Origin: Azospirillum griseum | GTDB taxonomy: Bacteria; Pseudomonadota; Alphaproteobacteria; Azospirillales; Azospirillaceae | Reading direction: 5' to 3' | Length of the DNA: 64,000 nucleotides | Assembly (NCBI RefSeq): GCF_003966125.1 | Contig: NZ_RXMA01000005.1 | Location: 186,001-250,000 of the forward strand | Shown here: positions 29,245 through 36,822 of the stretch, one piece after another | Numbering within the stretch: position 1 is the first letter of the stretch | How the letters are laid out: each line of letters starts with the position of its first letter | The notes under the pieces: model-generated | Databases searched by the model: none | Told to the model about the DNA's origin: nothing | What the model saw: only the letters and a program-made list of their open reading frames with translations | Program-made: the position numbers and the translations under genes

Positions 29245-30146
29245 AGCCCGGCCTCGGCGGGGACCGGGGCACCCGCCGCGCGGCAGGCGGCGGCCAGCGT
29301 GTTCAGCATCAGGCAGGCGATGGTCATCGGGCCGACGCCGCCGGGGACCGGGGTGATGGCCCCGGCGACCGTCACCGCCTCGGCAAAATGAACGTCGCCG
29401 ACCAGCTTGGTCTTGCCCGGTTCGGCCGCCGGGACGCGGTTGATGCCGACGTCGATCACCGTCGCCCCCGGCTTGATCCAATCGCCGCGCACCATCTCGG
29501 GCCGACCGACGGCGGCGACCAGGATGTCGGCGCGGCGGCATTCCCCGGCCAGATCGGCGGTGCGCGAATGGGCCAGCGTCACCGTGCAATCGGCCTGGAG
29601 CAGCAGTTGCGCCATCGGCTTGCCGACGATGTTGGACCGGCCCAGCACCAGCGCCCGCTTGCCCTTCAGATCATGGCCCAGCGTGTCGCGGATCAGCAGC
29701 AGGCTGCCCAGCGGGGTGCAGGGCACGATGGCCCCCGGCTGGCCGGTGGCGAGCAGACCGGCGTTGACGACGTGGAAGCCGTCGGCGTCCTTTTCCGGCA
29801 CGATGCGGGCCAGGACCTTTTGCGTGTCGATGTGCTTGGGCAGCGGCAGTTGCACCAGGATGCCATGGACCGCCGGGTCGGCGTTCAGCCGGTCGATCAG
29901 GGCCAGCAGGTCGGCTTCGGCCATGTCGGCGGGTTCATGATGGTCGAAGGAGTTCATCCCCAGCTCGACCAGCGCCCGTTCCTTGGACTTCACATAGACC
30001 TGGCTGGCCGGATCCTCGCCCACCAGCACCACGGCCAGACCGGGGGTGACGCCATGGCTGGCCTTCAGCGCGGCGACGCCATCAGCCACCCGCGCCCTGA
30101 GACCGGCCGCGAAAGCCTTGCCGTCGATGATCTTTGCGTCCGCCAT
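29241..30146 (-). CDS. folD: methylenetetrahydrofolate dehydrogenase / cyclohydrolase
   Basis: The 301-residue protein has the FolD signatures YVKSKERA (catalytic Lys), [17 protein letters not shown], the NADP loop GRSNIVGKP and the C-terminal [12 protein letters not shown]. It interconverts methylene-, methenyl- and formyl-tetrahydrofolate in the cytoplasm. The ATG at 30146 has GGAGGCGACC immediately upstream; a Met six codons earlier is less well placed. It follows the yggT-DUF167 pair on the same strand with a 14-bp gap and leads into corA, so all four genes may share a transcript. Confidence 0.96.
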   Translation of the reverse strand: MADAKIIDGKAFAAGLRARVADGVAALKASHGVTPGLAVVLVGEDPASQVYVKSKERALVELGMNSFDHHEPADMAEADLLALIDRLNADPAVHGILVQLPLPKHIDTQKVLARIVPEKDADGFHVVNAGLLATGQPGAIVPCTPLGSLLLIRDTLGHDLKGKRALVLGRSNIVGKPMAQLLLQADCTVTLAHSRTADLAGECRRADILVAAVGRPEMVRGDWIKPGATVIDVGINRVPAAEPGKTKLVGDVHFAEAVTVAGAITPVPGGVGPMTIACLMLNTLAAACRAAGAPVPAEAGL

Positions 30147-30160
30147 GGTCGCCTCCACAC

Positions 30161-30484
30161 TCACTCTGCTGCGCTGTCAATCAAGGCCGTCAGGCGGGGC
30201 ATCAGCGCCGCCGGATCGCCGGCCACATGGATGATCTTGTTGCGGTCGGTGGCCCCGGCCACCACCGTCAGGCTGGTTTTCGGCAGTTTCCACGCCTTGG
30301 CCAGCAGTTTCACAACGGCGTCGTTGGCCTTGCCGTTTTCCGGCACGGCCGTGACCGTCACCTTCAGCACCCGCCCGCCGTCGGCGGTGTCCGCCAGCCC
30401 GGCGACGGCGTTGCGCGACGCCTTCGGCGTCACCCGCAAGGCCAGCCGCAGCCCGTCGGCCACCGGCTCCAGCGGGCCGGGCAT
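30161..30484 (-). CDS. DUF167 (YggU) family protein
   Basis: The 107-residue protein contains the DUF167 core: [14 protein letters not shown], then [19 protein letters not shown] and [14 protein letters not shown]. The family is a small alpha/beta fold of unknown function that is usually found next to yggT, as here. Its ATG overlaps the yggT stop by one base (TGATG). Confidence 0.92.
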   Translation of the reverse strand: MPGPLEPVADGLRLALRVTPKASRNAVAGLADTADGGRVLKVTVTAVPENGKANDAVVKLLAKAWKLPKTSLTVVAGATDRNKIIHVAGDPAALMPRLTALIDSAAE

Positions 30485-30768
30485 CAGAAGCGCGGCCAGT
30501 ATTGCGCCAACAGGTTCTGAACGAAGGAGATCCCCAGCAGAACCACGATGGGCGACAGATCCAGCCCGCCCATGTTGGGCAGAACGTTGCGGATCGGGCG
30601 CAGCACCGGTTCGGTCAGGCGGTGGAGCGCGTCACCGATCAGATAGACCGCGCGGTTGCGGGTGTTGACGACGTTGAACGCCACCAGCCAGCTCAAGACC
30701 GCCGAGAGAATCAGGACCCAGAAGAAAAGGTCCAGAATGGTGTTGATGAGCACATACAGCGCGATCAT
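30484..30768 (-). CDS. YggT family membrane protein
   Basis: The 94-residue protein has two hydrophobic segments (about residues 3-25 and 68-88) flanking the conserved NTRNRAVYLIGDALHRLTEPVLRPIRNVLP stretch. YggT proteins are inner-membrane proteins linked to osmotic or division-related functions, with the precise role unsettled. ATG at 30768 starts the natural family N-terminus MIALYVLINTILDLFFW. It is the first gene of the run yggT, DUF167, folD, corA. Confidence 0.92.
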   Translation of the reverse strand: MIALYVLINTILDLFFWVLILSAVLSWLVAFNVVNTRNRAVYLIGDALHRLTEPVLRPIRNVLPNMGGLDLSPIVVLLGISFVQNLLAQYWPRF

Positions 30769-30972
30769 GCCGGGCCTGCTCCGTGTCGGTTTTGGGACGG
30801 CCGCGTCCGTCACGGCGGCCCGATCCGGCGGCCCGATGCGGGCGCCTGCGTTTGGGCCGCACCCTAACCACAGGCGCGCAACGCTGTCCAGTCCCGTGGC
30901 TTTTCCGCAGCTTGTGGGCTGGGGTGCGCGTGGCGGCGTGGGAGCTGGTGTCGATTTTTCTGAATCAGCCGC

Positions 30973-31001
30973 TTGACAGCCCCGCCGTGAATGGCTAAAA
31001 A
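30973..31001 (+). promoter_or_regulatory. sigma-70 promoter of the tRNA-Ala gene
   Basis: TTGACA (30973-30978) and TAAAAA (30996-31001) are separated by exactly 17 bp. They are followed by a G/C-rich discriminator, a feature of stringently controlled stable-RNA promoters. The tRNA begins 42 bp after the -10 box. Confidence 0.75.
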
Positions 31002-31043
31002 CCGCGCCACGCCGGACGCAAGCCGCGTGCGGATCGTGTGTGT

Positions 31044-31119
31044 GGGGCCGTAGCTCAGCTGGGAGAGCGACGCGTTCGCAATGCGTAGGTCGGGAGTTCG
31101 ATCCTCCTCGGCTCCACCA
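31044..31119 (+). tRNA. tRNA-Ala (anticodon CGC)
   Basis: The 76-nt cloverleaf folds fully. The acceptor GGGGCCG pairs with CGGCTCC with one G-T pair. The D arm is GCTC/GAGC. The anticodon arm ACGCG/TGCGT has loop TTCGCAA, with CGC at 31077-31079 (positions 34-36). The T arm is GGGAG-TTCGATC-CTCCT. The 3' CCA is encoded. It reads GCG alanine codons, which are frequent in this genome. Confidence 0.97.
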
Positions 31120-31183
31120 ATTTCCCCCGAGACAATCAGACGTTCCAGCGGGCAAATGTCCGCTGACAGATTGTTGTGCCTGA

Positions 31184-31206
31184 CGGAGAGATCCGTTCGG
31201 GTTTTT
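31184..31206 (+). terminator. weak terminator candidate after the tRNA gene
   Basis: ACGGA-GAGA-TCCGT forms a 5-bp hairpin followed by TCGGGTTTTTT. It is the only T tract between the tRNA and the convergent kinase gene. Confidence 0.4.
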
Positions 31207-31296
31207 TGCCTTTGTGCGCTTGGCCATGGTGGTTGAGCGCGCTCGGCGAGGCGCGCGGCCTGTTTGGCGGGGTTTGCTCCCAGCCGTGTTTGGCCC

Positions 31297-32457
31297 TTAC
31301 AAGTCTTGTGGAATCACAAGGGTCACGCGGGTTCCCTGGCCGGGTTGGCTGTCGATGCTCAGACGCCCGCCCATTGGACCGGTGACGGTGTTGAACACCA
31401 CGGCCAGGCCAAGCCCCTTGTGGCCGCGCCCGCGCGCGGTGGTGAAAAAGGCGTCGGTCAGAACCGGCAGGTGGGCGGCGGCGATGCCGACCCCGTCGTC
31501 GCGCAGGGTGATCCGCCACGCGCGCTTGCCCTCCAGCGCGGCCGGATCCAGCGCAATCGTCAGACTTCCGCCCCCGTCCGGGTGGGCGTGGGCGTGGACG
31601 TTGTCGATCAGATGGTGCAGAACACGGTCCAGATGGGCCGCGTGGCCCAGCCACGGGCAGGGATCGCCGGGGAGAACGGTGATGGACAGCCCGCAATCGG
31701 GGCGCTGCGCCCGGAACAGGGCAATGGCGTGCTCCACCACTTCGCGCGCGTCCAGCGCGTCCAGCGGGCCGGTGTGCTGGCAAGCGGCGATGGCGGTGAA
31801 GGCCTCCACCAGTTCGACCGCGCGGGCAAGGTTGGATTGCAGGAGCGCGGTCGGTTCCCGCACATCCTCCATCCCCATCACCGCCAAATCCTGCAAATGG
31901 CTGGCGGCGGTGACGCAGACGCCCAGCGGCGTGTTCAGCTCGTGCGCCAGCCCGGTGACGGCCTGGGTGATGGCGCGGTGGCGGGCCAACGCGGATTCGG
32001 CCAGCCGGGCGCGGCGCTCCAGATCCTCGCGCACCACCCGTTCCGACACGTCGCGGATCATCCGGCTCAACTCGCGCAGCAGCTTGGCCAGCAGATCGGG
32101 CGAGGGCGAGATCAGCGACAGGAACAGGTCGCGTTCCAGTTCGAACACCGTGACCGGCGTGGCGGCGATGATGGAGGCCGACCGGGTGCCGCCATCGACC
32201 AGCGCCATTTCGCCGAAACATTCCCCGGCCTGCCGGAACCCGACCTCCACCTGCCCGCCGACGCCGTCGCTGCGGACCACGCGCACGGTTCCCGACAGCA
32301 GGACATACAGGGATTGCGCCTCCGTCCCCTCGCTCATCAGCACATGACCGGGAGGGGCGTCAAACACCCGGCCCTGCGCCTCCACCGCCGCGCGTTCGGC
32401 GGACGTGAAGGAGTCGAACAGGGAAATCCCGTCGAGAGCGCCACAAACGGTGGGCAT
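31297..32457 (-). CDS. histidine kinase with N-terminal cyclic-nucleotide-binding domain
   Basis: The 386-residue soluble protein starts with a CRP-like cNMP-binding domain (about residues 10-125). It includes the phosphate-binding-cassette-like FGEMALVDGGTRSASIIA, where the Gly-Glu and Arg typical of cyclic-nucleotide contact are visible. A coiled linker leads to a HisKA-like helix with His in GLAHELNTPLG. The HATPase domain shows HLIDNVHAHA and DDGVGI boxes and ends in GLGLAVVFN. The combination suggests a kinase switched by cAMP or cGMP. There is no receiver domain and no adjacent response regulator. Confidence 0.9.
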   Translation of the reverse strand: MPTVCGALDGISLFDSFTSAERAAVEAQGRVFDAPPGHVLMSEGTEAQSLYVLLSGTVRVVRSDGVGGQVEVGFRQAGECFGEMALVDGGTRSASIIAATPVTVFELERDLFLSLISPSPDLLAKLLRELSRMIRDVSERVVREDLERRARLAESALARHRAITQAVTGLAHELNTPLGVCVTAASHLQDLAVMGMEDVREPTALLQSNLARAVELVEAFTAIAACQHTGPLDALDAREVVEHAIALFRAQRPDCGLSITVLPGDPCPWLGHAAHLDRVLHHLIDNVHAHAHPDGGGSLTIALDPAALEGKRAWRITLRDDGVGIAAAHLPVLTDAFFTTARGRGHKGLGLAVVFNTVTGPMGGRLSIDSQPGQGTRVTLVIPQDL

Positions 32458-32569
32458 GGTGGTCGGTGACTCCGGACTTATGATTTCCCAAGTATAACCA
32501 CTGGCCGGGGCGTGGGCGAGACGCTATCGGTCCCGATTCGGCATTGAATCTTACAAATTGCCCCCTCCG

Positions 32570-33040
32570 TCAGCGGTCGGGACGGACGCGGGCCAGCCAT
32601 GCGGCGGCCCCCCGCTCGCACAGGTCGAACACCTGTTCGAAGCCACGCGCGTCGCCGTAATAGGGATCGGGCGTGTCGCGCAGGCCGCTGTCGGGCAGGA
32701 CGTCCAGGAACAGCGACAGGGTGGCCGTGGCGTCCGCCGGGGCCAGCCGCCGCAGCTGCTCCAAATGCCCGCTGTCCATCGCCAGGATGTGATCGAACGC
32801 GTAGAAATCATCCAGCGCCACCTTGCGGGCGCGCAGGCCCGACAGGTCGACGCCCCGCGCCTTGGCTGTTTTCACGGTGCGCGGGTCGGGCGGTTCGCCG
32901 ATGTGATAGCCGTGGGTACCGGCGGAGTCCGCGCCGATGCGCCCGTCCAACCCGGCCTGGGCGACGAGGTGACGGAACACCCCCTCCGCCGTGGGGGAAC
33001 GGCAGATGTTGCCGGTGCAGACGAACAGAAGCTTCACCAT
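32570..33040 (-). CDS. low-molecular-weight protein tyrosine phosphatase
   Basis: The 156-residue protein opens with the catalytic loop VCTGNICRSP (Cys8, Arg14) and has the general acid Asp in TPDPYYGD, the hallmarks of LMW-PTPs; the related arsenate reductases share the first motif only. It should dephosphorylate tyrosine-phosphorylated proteins or small phosphates in the cytoplasm. The ATG at 33040 begins the conserved MVKLLFVCTGN. It is divergent from cobB with a 166-bp gap. Confidence 0.93.
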   Translation of the reverse strand: MVKLLFVCTGNICRSPTAEGVFRHLVAQAGLDGRIGADSAGTHGYHIGEPPDPRTVKTAKARGVDLSGLRARKVALDDFYAFDHILAMDSGHLEQLRRLAPADATATLSLFLDVLPDSGLRDTPDPYYGDARGFEQVFDLCERGAAAWLARVRPDR

Positions 33041-33206
33041 GGCGTGGACTCTCGTTGCCGGACGCGTCGGGCCGCAGGCTATCCGGTTGCGGGCGGTTTG
33101 AAAACGAACGACGTCGTCGATGGGTTCGGTTGAGAAAATCACGTCTCGACAGCGCCGTCCGTTCCGCCACAATGCCCGCCGACCGCGACGCGAAGGAGAA
33201 AGACTG

Positions 33207-33941
33207 ATGCCGGTGTTGGACTCCCTTCGACTGAATCAGACCGATTCCATCGTGATTCTGACCGGGGCCGGGATTTCCCAGGAATCCGGGTTGGACACCT
33301 TCCGCTGCGCCGGGGGCATCTGGTCCGAGGTGGATTTGGAGGATGTGGCGACGCCGCGCGGCTTTGCCCGGAACCCCGATCTGGTCCACCGCTTTTACAA
33401 CGACCGCCGCCGGGGGCTGCTGGACCCGGCGATCCAGCCCAACGCGGCGCACGCGGCGCTTGCGGCGCTGGAGCGGGGGTGGCGTGGCTCCGTCACCCTG
33501 GTGACGCAGAACATCGACGATCTGCACGAGCGCGCCGGTTCCGCCGATCCGATCCACATGCACGGCGCATTGCTGAAGGCGGTATGTCAGCGTTGCCACG
33601 CGGTGACGGACTGCCACGACGATCTGTCGGTGCATGACCTGTGTTTGAGCTGCGGGGGCAAGGGCGGTTTGCGACCGGATGTCGTGTGGTTCGGTGAAAC
33701 GCCGTACCACATGGACCGCATCCAGGCGGCCTTGGAGGATTGCGACCTGTTCCTGTCCATCGGCACCTCCGGCCATGTCTACCCCGCCGCCGGTTTCGTG
33801 GCGGAGGCCGGGGCCAACGGGGCGGTGACGGTCGAACTGAATTTGGACCCGTCGGAGGGCGTCAGCCGCTTTGACCGGGCGATCCAGGGACCGGCGACCG
33901 CCCTGGTTCCGGCCCTGGTCGCGGAGCTGCTGGCGCTGTGA
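33207..33941 (+). CDS. cobB: NAD-dependent protein deacylase, class III sirtuin
   Basis: The 244-residue sirtuin has GAGISQESGLDTFR, TQNIDDLHERAG and the catalytic His119 of HMHG. A zinc site is formed by Cys127, 130, 146 and 149. Tyr64 and Arg67 in FYNDRR match the Tyr/Arg pair that lets class III sirtuins remove succinyl and malonyl as well as acetyl groups. It would counter acyl transfer by the Pat-like protein at 14.5 kb, including on acetyl-CoA synthetase. The start has GAAGGAGAA upstream. It is coupled to the next gene by a GTGA overlap. Confidence 0.95.
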   Translation: MPVLDSLRLNQTDSIVILTGAGISQESGLDTFRCAGGIWSEVDLEDVATPRGFARNPDLVHRFYNDRRRGLLDPAIQPNAAHAALAALERGWRGSVTLVTQNIDDLHERAGSADPIHMHGALLKAVCQRCHAVTDCHDDLSVHDLCLSCGGKGGLRPDVVWFGETPYHMDRIQAALEDCDLFLSIGTSGHVYPAAGFVAEAGANGAVTVELNLDPSEGVSRFDRAIQGPATALVPALVAELLAL

Positions 33942-34579
33942 CGCCGCCCACCCCGCCCGCCACCTCGGACGCGCTGGCGCGTCTGTTCGCCGAGGCACGG
34001 GCCTGCACCCGTTGCGCCGACGCGCTGCCGCACGGCTGCCGTCCGGTGCTGCGCGGTTCGACCACCGCCCGGCTGTTGATCGTCGGGCAGGCGCCGGGCG
34101 CGCGGGTGCACGCCAGCGGGATCCCGTGGAACGACCCGTCGGGCGACCGGCTGCGGGCGTGGCTGGCGATGGAGCGGACGGCGTTTTACGACGAATCGCG
34201 GATCGCCATCGTGCCGATGGGGCTGTGCTACCCCGGAACCGCCGCCAAGGGGGGCGATTTTCCGCCCCGCCCGGAATGCGCGCCGCTGTGGCACCCGCCG
34301 TTGCGGGCGGCCTTGACCGGGGTGCGCCTGACCCTGTTGGTCGGCGGTTACGCCCAGGCCCGCTATCTCGGCGCGCGGCGCAAGGCGACGATGACCGACA
34401 CCGTGGCGGCGTGGCGGGAGTATGAACCCGACTTTCTGCCGCTGCCGCACCCCAGTTGGCGCAACAGCGGCTGGTTGGCCCGCAATCCCTGGTTCGACCG
34501 CGATCTGGTCCCGGAGCTGCGGGCGCGGGTGACGGCGGTTCTGGACGGCGGCGAGGGCAAGGGCAGGGGCGGGGCGTAG
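33938..34579 (+). CDS. uracil-DNA glycosylase superfamily protein
   Basis: The 213-residue protein has the UDG-fold landmarks LLIVGQAPGARVHASGIPWNDPSG (motif A region) and LPHPSWRN (motif B, with the His). Its N-terminus carries an ACTRCADALPHGC cysteine cluster. This layout matches the small UDG-like family often annotated as uracil-DNA glycosylase; whether it excises uracil is unproven, because motif A lacks the standard GEDPY pattern. Its GTG start overlaps the cobB stop (GTGA). Confidence 0.85.
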   Translation: MTPPTPPATSDALARLFAEARACTRCADALPHGCRPVLRGSTTARLLIVGQAPGARVHASGIPWNDPSGDRLRAWLAMERTAFYDESRIAIVPMGLCYPGTAAKGGDFPPRPECAPLWHPPLRAALTGVRLTLLVGGYAQARYLGARRKATMTDTVAAWREYEPDFLPLPHPSWRNSGWLARNPWFDRDLVPELRARVTAVLDGGEGKGRGGA

Positions 34580-34586
34580 CAGTCCG

Positions 34587-34994
34587 TCAGCCCATCGCCT
34601 CGATCCGCTCCATGTCCTCGTCGGAATGGCCGAAATGGTGGCCGATTTCATGGATCAGGACATGGCGGACGATGGCGGCCAGATCCTCCCCCGTCTCGCA
34701 CCAGTAATCCAGGATCGGGCGGCGGTAGAGGAAGATCATGTCCGGCCCGCCGCGCACATCGGCCACGCTCTGCCGGGTCAGATCGACGCCGCGATACAGG
34801 CCCAGCAGGTCGAAGGGGCTTTCCAGCTCCATCTCCTGCTCGGTCTCCTCGTCGGGAAAATCCTCCACATGGATGACCAGATTCTGGATCGGGGCCAGCA
34901 GCTCCGCCGGAATGGTGTCCAGGGCGGCGTCGGCCAGACGTTCAAGGTCGGCGAGCGTGGGGGCGGTGCCGTAGGGGGGCAGGGGCTGGGTCAT
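34587..34994 (-). CDS. small metallopeptidase-family protein (HExxH zincin)
   Basis: The 135-residue protein ends with HVLIHEIGHHFGHSDEDMERIE, where HEIGH plus a downstream Asp/His gives a compact zincin site. It matches the short family annotated as metallopeptidase (PF06262-like), whose substrates are unknown. It has no signal peptide. The ATG at 34994 was chosen from length and composition; the frame continues upstream without coding character. It is convergent with the UDG-family gene, separated by 7 bp. Confidence 0.87.
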   Translation of the reverse strand: MTQPLPPYGTAPTLADLERLADAALDTIPAELLAPIQNLVIHVEDFPDEETEQEMELESPFDLLGLYRGVDLTRQSVADVRGGPDMIFLYRRPILDYWCETGEDLAAIVRHVLIHEIGHHFGHSDEDMERIEAMG

Positions 34995-35474
34995 GAGGGG
35001 AAGATAAGAGTGGGCGGCGCGTCCGCCAACCCCTTCTCCCTTGGTTATGCTCTCCGCGTCGCGCGGAAAGATTCCCGGATGGAAATGCGCGCGGTAGCGA
35101 GATCCATGTTGCAGGGCGACAAAAGATTGCATAAAGTTGCCGACAACATACAGATAATAATGATTAAGAGGATCTCCATCTCCTAAGCGAGATCAACATA
35201 TGGTGATATGCACCTCTTCGTAGTCATATGATTGCTTCTGCCAATCGACCAGGGTGAGCGTGTGGCGGACGTTCCAATCCAGGGCGTCTGTCATCATGGG
35301 CTTTGCGTTGCTTCGTGCCATCGGGGCGTGCCTTGAGTCCTTCACCCTTGGTTATCCCACGATCATCCCTCACCGTTCGACTGCCAAGCGCGGCTGCACG
35401 AGGATCGGTCGATTCTCGTCTCTGCCTGTGCGCCGAATCAGGCGGGGGAGGCCACCCCACCCAAGGAAGATTCG
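34995..35474. other. 480-bp gap with an A/T-rich core
   Basis: No supported gene is seen. Bases about 35105-35240 are unusually A/T-rich for this genome and contain the imperfect palindrome CATAT-GGTG-ATATG (about 35198-35211) and another CATATG shortly after. A 17-bp sequence ending CCCTTGGTTAT occurs twice in direct orientation with one mismatch, at 35032-35048 and 35339-35355. A 35-codon frame (from about 35079 to 35186) is open but unsupported. The binding-protein promoter should lie here. Confidence 0.6.
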
Positions 35475-36743
35475 ATGCGCGCCCCGTTCCAAACCGCCTC
35501 GCTTGCCACTCTCGGCCGTCTTGCGCTTGCTGTTGCGTCCGTTGTCGCCCTATCGGCGGGCCATACCGCCACCGCGCAGGCGGAACCGCTGCGGATCGCG
35601 GTGATCGAAAGCCTGTCGGGCATGCAGGCCTCCACCGGCCGCCCCTATCTGATCGCCGCCCGTTATGTGCTGGACGCGCTGAACGCCCGGGGCGGCTTCA
35701 ATGGCGAAAAGGTCATCGTCACCGAATACAACTCGGGCGGCAAACCCTCGGGCGCGTCGGAAAAGTTTCTGCAAGCGGCGGCGGAGGGGGCGCACATCGT
35801 TCTGCAAGGCTCCTCGTCCCTGATCGCCGCCCAACTGTCCGACGACATCCGCGAGTACAACAGGAAGAACCCGGGCAAGGAGGTGGTCTACCTCAACGTC
35901 GGGGCCGAGGCGATGGAACTGACCGGCGAGAAGTGCCATTTCCACGCCTTCCGCTATTCGGCGACGGCGCCGATGCGGATCGGTGCTCTGGTCAGCGTGA
36001 TGCATCAGGAAGGGGTTCTGGGCAAGCGTGTGTACGCGATCAACCAGAACTACTCCTGGGGCCAGGATGTCGAGGCGGCGATCAAGGCCAACGCCGCGCG
36101 CGGCGGGTACGAGGTGGTGGAAAGCGTCCTGCACGACGTGGCCCGCATCCAGGATTTCTCCCCCTTCATCGCCAAGATCAAGGCGGCCAACCCGGACACC
36201 GTGCTGACCGGCAACTGGTCGAACGATCTGTTGCTGATGATGAAGGCGGCGGGCGACGGCGGGTTGAAGGTGCGGTTCGGCACCACCTTCCTTGATCAGG
36301 TCGGCAACATCAGCAACGCGGGCGAAGGGGCGTTGGGCCATTACGTCGCCCACCCCTACAACATCGAACTGACCGACGGAATTTTCGCGCAGGATTACCT
36401 GAAGGTGACGGGACACCTGCCGGTCTATGTCGAGCCCAACACGGTCAACGCGTTGCGGGCGCTGGCGGCGGCCCTGGACACGATCAAACCCAACGGCGGC
36501 GCGATCAAAGGCAACGACATCGCCCAAGCGTTGGAAAACACCACCGTCACCACCGAAATGGGACCGCTGGCCATCCGCAAGGAAGACCATCAGGCGCTGT
36601 TGCCCATCGTGGTGTCGCGGGTCGAGAAGGGCGTGAAATACCCGGTGGATGGCACCGACATCGGTTTCAAGCCGGTGAAGGTCATCCCGGCGGCGGAGGT
36701 TGTCTATCCCGTGCAAGCCAAATGCGTGATGCAGCGCCCCTGA
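35475..36743 (+). CDS. branched-chain-amino-acid-type (LivK-like) substrate-binding protein
   Basis: The 422-residue protein has a signal peptide ending near AQAEP (about residue 36) and a type I periplasmic-binding fold (PLRIAVIESLSG onward) of the Leu/Ile/Val-binding family. CCAAGGAAGA precedes the ATG. There are no livHMGF transporter genes nearby. Instead a chemoreceptor gene follows 79 bp downstream, and a PhnD-like binding protein and a hybrid kinase come after it. This makes a role in sensing plausible alongside transport. The ligand (amino acid, amide, urea or other) cannot be read from the sequence. Confidence 0.92.
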   Translation: MRAPFQTASLATLGRLALAVASVVALSAGHTATAQAEPLRIAVIESLSGMQASTGRPYLIAARYVLDALNARGGFNGEKVIVTEYNSGGKPSGASEKFLQAAAEGAHIVLQGSSSLIAAQLSDDIREYNRKNPGKEVVYLNVGAEAMELTGEKCHFHAFRYSATAPMRIGALVSVMHQEGVLGKRVYAINQNYSWGQDVEAAIKANAARGGYEVVESVLHDVARIQDFSPFIAKIKAANPDTVLTGNWSNDLLLMMKAAGDGGLKVRFGTTFLDQVGNISNAGEGALGHYVAHPYNIELTDGIFAQDYLKVTGHLPVYVEPNTVNALRALAAALDTIKPNGGAIKGNDIAQALENTTVTTEMGPLAIRKEDHQALLPIVVSRVEKGVKYPVDGTDIGFKPVKVIPAAEVVYPVQAKCVMQRP

Positions 36744-36755
36744 CTGGCGTTGTGA

Positions 36756-36784
36756 CGGGGCGTCCGGTTCACCGCGACGCCCCG
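36756..36784 (+). terminator. stem-loop after the LivK-like gene
   Basis: CGGGGCGTC (36756-36764) pairs over 9 bp with GACGCCCCG (36776-36784), followed by CGTTTG. The short T tract makes it a weak terminator or an attenuating/processing hairpin ahead of the chemoreceptor gene. Confidence 0.5.
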
Positions 36785-36822
36785 CGTTTGGGAGATGGGG
36801 ACAAGGTGAAAGTCATCACGTC

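Noticed and set aside
31044..31300. Integration site or genomic-island boundary at the tRNA-Ala gene
   Set aside because: No integrase, no repeated tRNA 3' end and no change in composition downstream were seen.
35224..35460. 78-codon minus-strand frame in the gap before the LivK-like gene
   Set aside because: It is Pro/Arg/Gly-rich with no family resemblance, and it overlaps the region expected to hold the binding-protein promoter.
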